Positions 1-6,350 of a stretch of DNA of 14,225 nucleotides are shown here, piece by piece. This stretch comes from Bifidobacteriaceae bacterium. GTDB taxonomy: Bacteria; Actinomycetota; Actinomycetes; Actinomycetales; WQXJ01. The stretch covers positions 1 to 14,225 of the forward strand of contig JAISCU010000118.1 of NCBI GenBank assembly GCA_031265345.1, in the 5' to 3' direction. The first letter of the stretch is position 1. Every line of letters begins with the position of its first letter. The notes below the pieces were generated by a model. The model worked only from the letters and a program-made list of their open reading frames with translations, ran no database searches and was not told the DNA's origin. Position numbers and translations under genes: made by a program.

Positions 1-1446
1 CGACGCGAACCGCCAGCCCATCGCCTGCCGGGTCGCCTCCGCGTGCAGGTTCCACCTCGTCCAAGTCGACCGCTTCTCCCCCACGCGGCCCATCACCTCC
101 CGGCCCAGAGCCTCGACCACGTCCAAGGGGATGTCGTCCGCCCGCAGCGCCAGCGGCTCCCCCGACCCGGCCACGCCCCTCGCCCACAACGCCGCGTCGG
201 CGCCGAGGATCCCGGCGGCGCGGCGCCGCCACTCGGCGGTCGAGTCCGCCAGGGACCTGAGCTGCTTGTCCTGCCGGGTCGCCAGCGTGGCCTGCTGCCG
301 CAGCCGGATCACCGTCCGCCGGGAAGGCTCCCGGCCATGGTCCGCCCGGTAGCGGGCCGCCAGGCGCGCGGTCTCCTCGGCGATGTCCGCCGACCGGGAC
401 GAGAACTCCCTGACGAGTTCTTCGCCGACCCCCTGGATCTCCCAAGCCGGGCTCCGGTCCCGGCCCCGGTCCCGCGCCTCCCATCCCACGCCCACCACCC
501 GGGACAGCTGGTCCGCCAGGACCGCGTTGTACAACTCGGACAGGGCCACCGTCGCCGCGAACACGGGCCGGCCGTCCACCGCCCGCCACAACCCGTCCGC
601 CACCGTCCGCACCCGGTTCGCCAGAACGCAGTGCGTGTGCAGCTGCGGATCCCCGGCGCGGGAGTCCCAATGGTCGAACACCGCCGCCAACACCCCCTCC
701 ACCGGGGCCTGCGCCACCGGGCCGTCCCTCGTGGACCCGGCCACCCGGGTCACCACCACCTCCCGCTCCATGAACCCCAACACCTCCCCGACCGCCTGAT
801 GGTGGGCGCGGACGATCAGCTCCTGCAACCCCGCGTCCGCCACCCCCCACAACACGCTCACAGACTTGGGGACCGAGAACGTGAAGTCGTAGCCTGCGAC
901 CGCCCGCCTGGAGCCGCGCTCCCGCTCCTCGTCGTTGATCCGCTGCACGGCGGCCGCCCGGTCCGCGTCGCCCATCCCCCGGCCCAACGCCGCAGCCCTC
1001 GCCGCCGCCCGCTCCCGCGCGCCCCGGCCCCGCTGGTACGCGCGGCCCAACTGCTCGCCCGTCAACGGGTTGCGGCCCTCCCCGACCAGCGCCTGCAACT
1101 GCGCCTCCGTCACCATGTCGCCCGGCCGCAACCCCCCAGGCTGCAACCCCCCGGATTGCATGCCGCTGGAATGCGGGCCGCCAGGCTGCGCGCCATCGGA
1201 TTGCAATCCCCCGGATCGCACGCCGCCGGATTGCAAAATGCCGGATTGCAACCCCCCGGGCCGCGGGCGACCCGGTTGCAGCGACCGCAACCCCGAACCC
1301 GCCCAACGCCCCGGCGGGCAACCCGCCTGCGCGTAATACCGCGTCAAAGGAGTTGCAAGCTCCCTGTCCCCGTCTCCCGCCGCAACCGACTTCAGGAGAT
1401 ATTTGTACCCGTCGCCAGCCGACATCACCCGCATCGAAACCGTCAT
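1..1446 (-). CDS. MobF-family (TrwC/TraI-like) conjugative relaxase, N-terminal part, runs off the left edge
   Basis: Reading the minus strand from ATG at 1446 gives an open frame of 482 codons with no stop before the window edge, so the 3' end (where MobF proteins normally carry a helicase) is missing. MobF relaxases nick one strand at oriT through a tyrosine and pilot it during conjugation. Visible signatures are an early Tyr-rich stretch (Y14/Y16 and RYY at 36-38), the core FTFSVPKSVSVLWG, and the metal-binding histidine triad H259, H270, H272 within DHWDSRAGDPQLHTH. Its 11- and 2-residue spacing matches TrwC (H150/H161/H163). Residues 64-108 are a pentapeptide repeat between the GSGL and TEAQLQALVGEG segments. 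The start at 1446 follows a GGAAGGGG-like ribosome site; in-frame ATGs at 1434 and 1425 are alternatives, and an in-frame stop lies upstream at 1491. Family assignment is firm; which Tyr is catalytic, and whether the full gene is intact, is not visible. Confidence 0.9.
   Translation of the reverse strand, partial: MTVSMRVMSAGDGYKYLLKSVAAGDGDRELATPLTRYYAQAGCPPGRWAGSGLRSLQPGRPRPGGLQSGILQSGGVRSGGLQSDGAQPGGPHSSGMQSGGLQPGGLRPGDMVTEAQLQALVGEGRNPLTGEQLGRAYQRGRGARERAAARAAALGRGMGDADRAAAVQRINDEERERGSRRAVAGYDFTFSVPKSVSVLWGVADAGLQELIVRAHHQAVGEVLGFMEREVVVTRVAGSTRDGPVAQAPVEGVLAAVFDHWDSRAGDPQLHTHCVLANRVRTVADGLWRAVDGRPVFAATVALSELYNAVLADQLSRVVGVGWEARDRGRDRSPAWEIQGVGEELVREFSSRSADIAEETARLAARYRADHGREPSRRTVIRLRQQATLATRQDKQLRSLADSTAEWRRRAAGILGADAALWARGVAGSGEPLALRADDIPLDVVEALGREVMGRVGEKRSTWTRWNLHAEATRQAMGWRFAS
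1123..1257 (-). repeat. Nine tandem 15-bp in-frame repeats (degenerate GGLQS pentapeptide) inside the relaxase gene
   Basis: Nine consecutive 15-bp units on the minus strand encode, in order, GGLQS, GILQS, GGVRS, GGLQS, DGAQP, GGPHS, SGMQS, GGLQP and GGLRP (residues 64-108). The most conserved bases are the TTGCAATCC core. Because the unit is a multiple of three, copy number can change without breaking the frame. The flanks (residues 54-63 and 109-110) are also Gly/Pro/Arg/Leu/Gln-rich, so decayed copies may extend further. The tract is predicted to be a flexible linker. Confidence 0.88.
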
Positions 1447-1749
1447 CACCACGCCCCTTCCACCCGGAAGGTGCGCAATTAAGCCCGGTCACCCGCGTTC
1501 GGCAAGAAGTGTAAGCACCACAGGGCAACGGATTCGTGCCGGGCCGCTGAGGAAACGGCGCGGGCATTGCTGGCGCGTTGGAGGGACGCTGTGCCCGAAG
1601 ACCCGTTTGGTGTAGCGCCCTTTCGGGCGAGGTAGCGCGGCACCCGGCGTGGACGAGATCGCAGGCGGGGGTTCCTCCGTGCCTGTTGTGCCCCCAACGC
1701 GCGCTCCCTGGATTGCGCGGCCTCGGGGACTCTGCCACCCCCGGACCTG
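1447..1749. other. Gene-free stretch upstream of the relaxase; hairpins and a direct repeat, possible oriT
   Basis: No convincing gene is seen in these 303 bp. They contain an imperfect stem-loop at 1537-1566 (TGCC/GGCA outer arms, GCCG/CGGC inner arms, 9-nt loop). A compact hairpin sits at 1616-1629 (CGCCC, TTTC loop, GGGCG), with GTAGCGC directly repeated at 1612-1618 and 1632-1638. A further weak pair of arms lies at 1698-1702 and 1715-1719. Origins of transfer commonly lie next to the relaxase gene and contain such inverted repeats beside the nick site. TAGCGCCCT here vaguely resembles the TGCGCCCT nick core of MOBQ origins, but that is a different relaxase class, so the resemblance may be chance. 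The relaxase promoter should also lie here; no convincing -35/-10 pair was found. Confidence 0.3.
1724..1743 (-). terminator. Weak hairpin just after the AraC-family gene, possible terminator
   Basis: CGGGG (1724-1728) can pair with CCCCG (1739-1743) around a 10-nt loop, beginning 7 bp past the stop of the AraC-family gene. There is no T-tract in either direction, so it is not a classical intrinsic terminator. Many high-GC actinobacterial terminators lack a clean T-run, which is the only reason to list it. Confidence 0.2.
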
Positions 1750-2529
1750 TCAGCTGAGTCGGGTCGCCGACTGGTATCGGCCGGGAGTCTGGCCGACGAT
1801 GGCGGAGAACGCTTCGATAAAGCTCGTCGGGTTCGCCCACCCGCAGGTCGTCGCGGTGTCGATGACCGACAGGCCCCGGCCCAGGTGCAGCAGGGCGTGA
1901 TGGATGCGCAGGACGGTGCGCCACTGGTGGAAGCTCATCCCGAGCTCGCGGTGGAAGAGCCGGCTCAGGGTCCGCTCGCTCGCTCCCACCCGGCGCCCCA
2001 ACTCGGCCAGGGTCGCGGCTTCAGCCGGGTCCGCGTGGAGGATCGCTGTGACCGCGCGCAGCCGGTCGTCCTTTGGTTCCGGGAGGCGGATCGAGCGGTC
2101 CGGCGCCTCGATCAACTCATCGACCACGACCTCGCGCAGGCGCTCGTGCGCCCCGGCCCGGGTTTCGGGAAGATCGGTCAGGGCGAGCAACGCCTCCCGC
2201 AGGAGCGCGCTCACCATGAACACGCGCGGCTCCGGGGGCAGGGCGTCGCAGGCGAGAAGCGGGAGGTCCACGACGCGCACATCGGTCTCGCCAAAGAAGC
2301 GGTGCGCGTGCTTGAAGCCAGGCGGCGTCCAGATGATGCGACTGGCTGGCGCGACCCAGGTTCCGCGTTCGGTCACCGTTGCCACGACGCCGGACGCCGC
2401 ATAGACCAGTAGCCCGTCGGCGTGGACATGCGCGTCGATCTGGAATCCGTGCGGCAGCACCCCAGCGCCCGTGGGCGCGCCGAGGGACCAGTCGACGGCC
2501 GACGCGGGAACTTGGCGGGTTTTCGGCAT
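1750..2529 (-). CDS. AraC-family transcriptional regulator with N-terminal cupin-like domain
   Basis: The 259-residue protein is of normal length for a two-domain AraC/XylS regulator. The N-terminal half (about residues 20-100) is a cupin-like sensor barrel with His-rich motifs H34-x-H36-A-D-G and PPGFKHAH (69-76), as in AraC proteins that bind a small ligand or metal. The C-terminal half carries two helix-turn-helix units, about 174-195 (LAELGRRVGASERTLSRLF) and 222-243, with the family signature GWANPTSFIEAF at 230-241. It is divergent from the oxidoreductase gene, with only 53 bp between start codons, so it probably controls that gene and itself. The upstream side has no Shine-Dalgarno but has TAGAAT about 8 bp before the ATG, suggesting a leaderless or nearly leaderless transcript. 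The ligand is unknown. Confidence 0.9.
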   Translation of the reverse strand: MPKTRQVPASAVDWSLGAPTGAGVLPHGFQIDAHVHADGLLVYAASGVVATVTERGTWVAPASRIIWTPPGFKHAHRFFGETDVRVVDLPLLACDALPPEPRVFMVSALLREALLALTDLPETRAGAHERLREVVVDELIEAPDRSIRLPEPKDDRLRAVTAILHADPAEAATLAELGRRVGASERTLSRLFHRELGMSFHQWRTVLRIHHALLHLGRGLSVIDTATTCGWANPTSFIEAFSAIVGQTPGRYQSATRLS

Positions 2530-2582
2530 AGCATCGCATTCTAACGGTGGGGCGAACTGCTCGTTCTGAGCATGCTGGACTC
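2530..2582. promoter_or_regulatory. Short divergent promoter region between the AraC-family gene and the oxidoreductase gene
   Basis: These 53 bp must serve both genes. On the minus strand TAGAAT (2543-2538) is a good -10 element, placing transcription initiation almost at the AraC start codon; no convincing -35 accompanies it. GAAC-N5-GTTC at 2554-2566 is a small inverted repeat and a possible operator half-site pair. For the plus gene, only a weak GGA lies 5 bp before the ATG. The assignment rests on position and these motifs only. Confidence 0.4.
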
Positions 2583-3221
2583 ATGCCGACGGCCTTCCTC
2601 ACCCGCAAGACCCACGAGTACGCCGATGTCTACACCTTCCGCTTCCGGCAACCGGAGGTCCGCTACCGAGCGGGGATGTACGCCCACCTCCAGGTCGGGA
2701 GCTTCTTCTCCCGCGACGGGATGAGAAGGTTCTCCATCGCCTCCGCGCCTCACGAGGACGAGCTCGCCTTCGTCGCCCATGTCGATACCCGAAGCGGATT
2801 CAAGCGCCGCCTTGCCGCGCTCCAGCCCGGCGACACGGCCAAGGTCTACGGGATCGCCGGGCACATCGGACTCCCCAAGAGCGGCGACCGCCCGATCCAG
2901 TTCATCGCCGGCGGCGTCGGCATGGCGCCCTTCCGCTCGCTCATCCTCACCGCCGCCCTCCAGGGCGGCTACACGATGAGCCTCCTCCAGGTCCAGCGCG
3001 GGACGGACTTCCTCTACAAGGAAGAGCTCGCGCCGCTCCTCGACGATTACGTCTCCGTCGCACCCGAGCGCTTCCTCGAACTGGTGCGGAACACCGCGCA
3101 CGCTCAACCCGACGCGCTGTTCTACCTCTGCGGGTCAAGGCGCCTCGTCACCGGAGCCCGTGAAGCGCTTGCCTCCGCCGAAGTCTCACGGCGCAACCTG
3201 CGAATCGAGAACTTTCGGTAA
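2583..3221 (+). CDS. Stand-alone FAD/NAD(P)-binding oxidoreductase of the ferredoxin-NADP reductase fold
   Basis: The 212-residue product has the two-domain FNR layout without an attached 2Fe-2S or globin domain. RFSIAS (49-54) is the flavin-binding RxYSxxS-type motif, GGVGMAP (110-116) is the start of the nicotinamide-binding domain, and YLCGSRRLV near residue 174 is the C-terminal C-G motif facing the nicotinamide. The likely role is transfer of electrons between NAD(P)H, FAD and an unidentified partner in the cytoplasm. I chose ATG 2583 because homology-like sequence begins there. An in-frame GTG at 2547 would add 12 residues (ending EHAGL) overlapping the divergent promoter, which looks less likely. 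It is divergent from the AraC-family gene and convergent with galE, so it probably belongs with the regulator, not with galactose use. The partner protein and substrate cannot be named. Confidence 0.85.
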   Translation: MPTAFLTRKTHEYADVYTFRFRQPEVRYRAGMYAHLQVGSFFSRDGMRRFSIASAPHEDELAFVAHVDTRSGFKRRLAALQPGDTAKVYGIAGHIGLPKSGDRPIQFIAGGVGMAPFRSLILTAALQGGYTMSLLQVQRGTDFLYKEELAPLLDDYVSVAPERFLELVRNTAHAQPDALFYLCGSRRLVTGAREALASAEVSRRNLRIENFR

Positions 3222-3267
3222 GCCACACGGCCTGAACTGATCCAAGACCAGGCGACGTCGTGCGCAC

Positions 3268-3332
3268 GGCGCCCGCGCGCGGGATGCCAGGTCGATGCAG
3301 TCGGCGGGCGCACTCACCCCGCTCACCCGGGG
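3268..3332. terminator. Two hairpins between convergent genes, candidate bidirectional terminator
   Basis: The 137-bp gap between the converging oxidoreductase and galE genes holds two inverted repeats. The first spans 3268-3288: a perfect CCCGCGCGCGGG palindrome at 3272-3283, flanked by GGC and GCC. The second spans 3317-3332: CCCCG, 6-nt loop, CGGGG. Neither is followed by a T-tract. Position between convergent genes suggests transcription termination in both directions, but high GC makes such palindromes common by chance. Confidence 0.35.
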
Positions 3333-3358
3333 AACGTCACGCAATCGGGATGACAAGT

Positions 3359-4414
3359 TCAGTTCAGCCGGCGTTCTTGTTGGCCAAGAACCGGAAGTTG
3401 GAGGCGGGTTTGGCCGGCGGACCACGCTGTCTGCACCATTTGGTCGATGGTGTAGCGGTTCGCCCAGTCGATGTCGCGGGCTGCCAGGTCGGCAGAAGCC
3501 ACGATACGGGCTGGGTCTCCAGGGCGTCTGGGTGCGATGGCCGGGTTGAAGCTGATTTCGGTGACGCGACGGAAGGCGTCCGTGATCTGTTTGACGCTGA
3601 GGCCGACGCCGGAGCCGAGGTTGTACACCGGCGCGAGCGCTCGTTCTTCGGCGAGTGCTTTCGCGGCGGCGACATGGGAGCGGGCGAGGTCTCCGACATG
3701 CACGTAGTCGCGCACGCAGGTGCCGTCGGGAGTCGGGTAGTCGTCACCGTTGATCTGGGGAGTTTGGCCGTTGCGGAGCCGTTCGATGACGAGTGGGAAC
3801 AGATTATGCGGACTGGTGTCATAGACCTCGGGAGCGGCCGAACCTACCACGTTGAAATAGCGCAGTGAAACTGCCAGGAATCCGGGGTCGGATCGGCACA
3901 GGTCTCGCAGTATCCATTCTCCGACTAGCTTTGACTCGCCGTAGGGTGACTCCGGCGTGGTCGGGGTGTCTTCGGTGACCAGTTCAACATCAGGAGTCCC
4001 GTAGACGCCCGCTGAAGATGAGAACACCAACTTGCCCACGCCTACTGTCCGGGCGGCGGCGAGCAGGCTCACCATACCGGTGACGTTCTGGGTGTAGGTG
4101 TGCAGCGGGCGCTGTACGGACACTCCGGCGTACTTGAACCCCGCCAGGTGAACGATGCCGACAACTTGGTGTTCTCGGAGGACGTTCTCGACAAGGGCTT
4201 GGTCCACGACCGAACCCAGCACGAAGGGGACGCTTTCAGGCACGAACTCCCGGTGCCCGCTGGACAGGTCGTCCAACACGATTGGCTGGATGTCTTCGGC
4301 CATGAATGCCCGGACGATATGCGCCCCGATATACCCGGCTCCTCCAGTGATGAGCCAGCACGATTTCGAGTTCGCGCGAGAGGCCGTGTTGCTGCGGTTT
4401 CTATTCGCTGACAT
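3359..4414 (-). CDS. galE: UDP-glucose 4-epimerase
   Basis: This 351-residue enzyme interconverts UDP-galactose and UDP-glucose, regenerating the UDP-glucose used by GalT. It is a short-chain dehydrogenase/reductase fold protein. The NAD-binding GGAGYIG lies at 24-30, HLAGFKYAGVSVQRP at 89-103, the catalytic Ser region SSSAGVYG at 132-139, and the catalytic pair Y158-x3-K162 (YGESK). NVVGS and CVRDYVHVGDLA further on are typical GalE substrate-side motifs. The length is close to the usual 330-340, plus about 17 extra N-terminal residues (polar, Asn/Arg/Ser-rich) before the first beta strand; no internal start would remove them. The gene is last in the galT-galK-lacA-galE operon and its start overlaps the end of lacA by 14 bp; AAGGGA lies 10 bp upstream. 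This suggests translational coupling. Confidence 0.95.
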   Translation of the reverse strand: MSANRNRSNTASRANSKSCWLITGGAGYIGAHIVRAFMAEDIQPIVLDDLSSGHREFVPESVPFVLGSVVDQALVENVLREHQVVGIVHLAGFKYAGVSVQRPLHTYTQNVTGMVSLLAAARTVGVGKLVFSSSAGVYGTPDVELVTEDTPTTPESPYGESKLVGEWILRDLCRSDPGFLAVSLRYFNVVGSAAPEVYDTSPHNLFPLVIERLRNGQTPQINGDDYPTPDGTCVRDYVHVGDLARSHVAAAKALAEERALAPVYNLGSGVGLSVKQITDAFRRVTEISFNPAIAPRRPGDPARIVASADLAARDIDWANRYTIDQMVQTAWSAGQTRLQLPVLGQQERRLN

Positions 4415-5009
4415 CTAGCATCTTTCCCTTTGCGTAATAATTCTTGTCTTTGTCGCCGATCTCCCTGACTACTCGGCAGGGGACGCCGAAAGCTACGACG
4501 CCGGAGGGAATGTCGCCGGTGACGACGCTTCCGGCGCCGATCACGGAGTTGTCGCCTACCGTCACGCCGGGCATGATCTGAACTCCGGAACCGATCCACA
4601 CGTTCCTTCCGATGCGCACAGGCAGGTTGAAGGTGTAATGATGCTCACGCAGAATCGGCAGGATAGGATGCCCCGAAGTCGATATGACGACGTTCGGAGC
4701 TATCAAGCAGTAGTCCCCGATGAAGATGTCCGCGTCGTCCACGAGGGTCACGTTCGAGTTGAGATACACCCCTGTTCCGAGATGCACATGGCGCCCGCCC
4801 CAATTAGCATGCAACGGCGTCTCCACATGGCAGTCTTCGCCGACTTCGGCGAACATCTCTTTCAGTAGCCGCTGCCGGTCTTCGAGTTGGGTAGGCCGGG
4901 TGAGGTTGTACTCGTACAGCTTGTCTTGAAACTGGAATTGACCTTGGGTGATCGACGGGTCGTCGTAATGGTACGGCAGGCCGCGTTCTTTCCTTGCCCT
5001 GTTGTCCAT
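4401..5009 (-). CDS. lacA: Galactoside O-acetyltransferase (LacA type, left-handed beta-helix)
   Basis: The 202-residue protein has the same length and layout as Escherichia coli LacA. There is an N-terminal helical segment containing RQRLLKEMFAEVGE, then hexapeptide repeats forming a left-handed parallel beta-helix (about 60-185). Within it are LVDDADIFIGDYCLIAPNV and the catalytic His in STSGHP (H114, equivalent to H115 of E. coli LacA). The C-terminal part carries VIGAGSVVTGDIPSGVVAFG and GVPCRVVREIGDKDKNYY. LacA transfers acetyl from acetyl-CoA to the 6-hydroxyl of galactosides and is proposed to detoxify non-metabolised sugars. Maltose O-acetyltransferase is the nearest alternative, but the gene neighbourhood and the VDD/SGHP/DIP residues favour LacA. 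A strong ribosome site, AAGGAGAG, lies 7 bp before the ATG. It sits 54 bp after galK and overlaps galE. Confidence 0.88.
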   Translation of the reverse strand: MDNRARKERGLPYHYDDPSITQGQFQFQDKLYEYNLTRPTQLEDRQRLLKEMFAEVGEDCHVETPLHANWGGRHVHLGTGVYLNSNVTLVDDADIFIGDYCLIAPNVVISTSGHPILPILREHHYTFNLPVRIGRNVWIGSGVQIMPGVTVGDNSVIGAGSVVTGDIPSGVVAFGVPCRVVREIGDKDKNYYAKGKMLDVSE

Positions 5010-5063
5010 CGTCGTTCTCTCCTTGTCGCGATTCCTTGTGGTGATGATCTGGCCGGGGACTCG

Positions 5064-6350
5064 CTAGGCGAGGCGGCCACCCGCCGCTGACGGCTCGGCG
5101 AGCAGGAAGACCGGCTCTTTCCAACCCGTCCGCGCGAAGGCCGTCGCCACGGCGCCGGCCACATGCCGTGAGGTGCCACGCCGGACCAGCGCTATCGCCG
5201 AGCCGCCGAATCCGCCGCCCGTCATGCGCGCCCCCAACGCGCCGGCCTCGCGAGCGGCCGTGACGGCCAGGTCGAGTTCCGGCGTTGACACCTGGTAGTC
5301 GTCCCGCAAAGAGGCGTGCGAGGCGTCCAACAGCGGACCCGTCTGAGCCAACTCGCGCGCCCGCAGAGCGGACACAAACTCGCGAGTCCGGTGGATCTCG
5401 GTCACCACATGCCGCACGCGCCGCGCCTCCACGGCGTCCGGACCGCCCAAGCGCGCTGTCGCCTCGGCGAGGCCACCCAGAGGCAATTGGCCCAGGTTCT
5501 GCAACCCCAGGGTCTCAGCCGCCCTCGCGCAGGTCGCCCGGCGCTCGCCGTACTGGCCGTCCACCAGAGCGTGTCTGGCGCGGGTGTCGATCACCAGCAG
5601 TTCCAAGCCCGCTGCGGCCAAGTCGAACGGGATCGATTCGGCGGACCCGCTGGCCGAGTCGATCAGGAGCGCGTGACCCGAGGCGGAGAGCATCGCCGCC
5701 GCCTGGTCCATGCCGCCCGTCGGGGCGCCCGCTATACGGTTCTCGGCCTCGACGCAGGCCTGCGCCAGCGCCGCGCGCTGGGCGCGCCCACCGTCAGGCG
5801 CGGTCTGATGACTTGTGCTTCCGGCGCTCGACCGGTCGGCGTCGCGGGGGCTGGGAAGCCGTCGCACGGCATCGGCTGCCTCTTGCAAGTCGACCGCCGC
5901 CAACGCCACGGCCGCCTCCAGCGCCGCCGATGACGACAAGCCGGCGCCCAGCGGCACGCACGAGTCGACGTGGCCGGTCAGGGCGGGAGCCGGCAGGCCG
6001 CGCCGGCGCAGCGCCCAGATGACGCCGACGGCATAGGCGCCCCAACCGTTGGCGGCGCCGGGGGCAACCTGGCTCATGGCGACCTCCGTGACGGCGCCGG
6101 CGGACTGGGCTGACGTTAGCCGGGCGGTGTCGGAGGCGGCCGGAGCGGCCGCGAAGTAGGTCCGGTGCGGCAGGGCGACGGGCAGAGACAGGCCTCCGTT
6201 GTAGTCGGTGTGCTCCCCGATCAGGTTGACCCGGCCGGGCGCGGCCCAAACGCCGGCGGCCGCGAAGCCGAACCAGGTCCGGAACCCCTGCGCGGCGCGC
6301 GCGGCGCCTTCGGGTGGGCTCCAGGCTTCGAGGAAGCGCGGCTCGCTCAT
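5064..6350 (-). CDS. galK: Galactokinase (GHMP kinase family)
   Basis: The protein phosphorylates alpha-D-galactose at C1 with ATP, the first Leloir step. The 428 residues contain the galactokinase signature GRVNLIGEHTDYNGG (39-53), the GHMP ATP-binding loop PLGAGLSSSAALEAAVA, the GAPTGGMDQAAAM segment with the catalytic Asp, and the C-terminal GARMTGGGFGGSAIAL. The protein is longer than the usual 380-400 residues because of a Ser/Arg/Asp/Pro-rich stretch at about residues 165-189, between the helix after motif 2 and the CVEAENRIAGAPTGG region. This looks like a surface loop and leaves all motifs intact. Its ATG overlaps the galT stop codon as ATGA (6347-6350), with AGGAAG 10 bp upstream inside galT, so translation is probably coupled. 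No galactose mutarotase (galM) gene is visible nearby. Confidence 0.96.
   Translation of the reverse strand: MSEPRFLEAWSPPEGAARAAQGFRTWFGFAAAGVWAAPGRVNLIGEHTDYNGGLSLPVALPHRTYFAAAPAASDTARLTSAQSAGAVTEVAMSQVAPGAANGWGAYAVGVIWALRRRGLPAPALTGHVDSCVPLGAGLSSSAALEAAVALAAVDLQEAADAVRRLPSPRDADRSSAGSTSHQTAPDGGRAQRAALAQACVEAENRIAGAPTGGMDQAAAMLSASGHALLIDSASGSAESIPFDLAAAGLELLVIDTRARHALVDGQYGERRATCARAAETLGLQNLGQLPLGGLAEATARLGGPDAVEARRVRHVVTEIHRTREFVSALRARELAQTGPLLDASHASLRDDYQVSTPELDLAVTAAREAGALGARMTGGGFGGSAIALVRRGTSRHVAGAVATAFARTGWKEPVFLLAEPSAAGGRLA

Noticed and set aside
1138..1260. Short repeated units around TTGCAATCC as a CRISPR array or iteron origin
   Set aside because: The units are contiguous 15-mers without spacers, exactly in frame within the relaxase and encoding a coherent pentapeptide repeat, so they are coding repeats.
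43..1482. Long plus-strand open frame of 479 codons
   Set aside because: Its translation is Arg/Pro/His-rich with no recognisable motif, and it is antisense to the relaxase frame, which has clear MobF motifs including the histidine triad.
1479..1697. 72-codon minus-strand frame between the AraC-family and relaxase genes
   Set aside because: Arg/Ala/Ser-rich low-information translation, no good ribosome site, and it crosses the hairpins of the gap; not supported as a gene.
1885..2412. Plus-strand frames of 166-175 codons opposite the AraC-family gene
   Set aside because: They mirror the AraC frame, which has both helix-turn-helix motifs and normal length.
2541..3107. 188-codon minus-strand frame opposite the oxidoreductase
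   Set aside because: Antisense to the FNR-fold gene with its RFSIAS and GGVGMAP motifs; composition is Glu/Gly/Val-rich, typical of a high-GC shadow frame.
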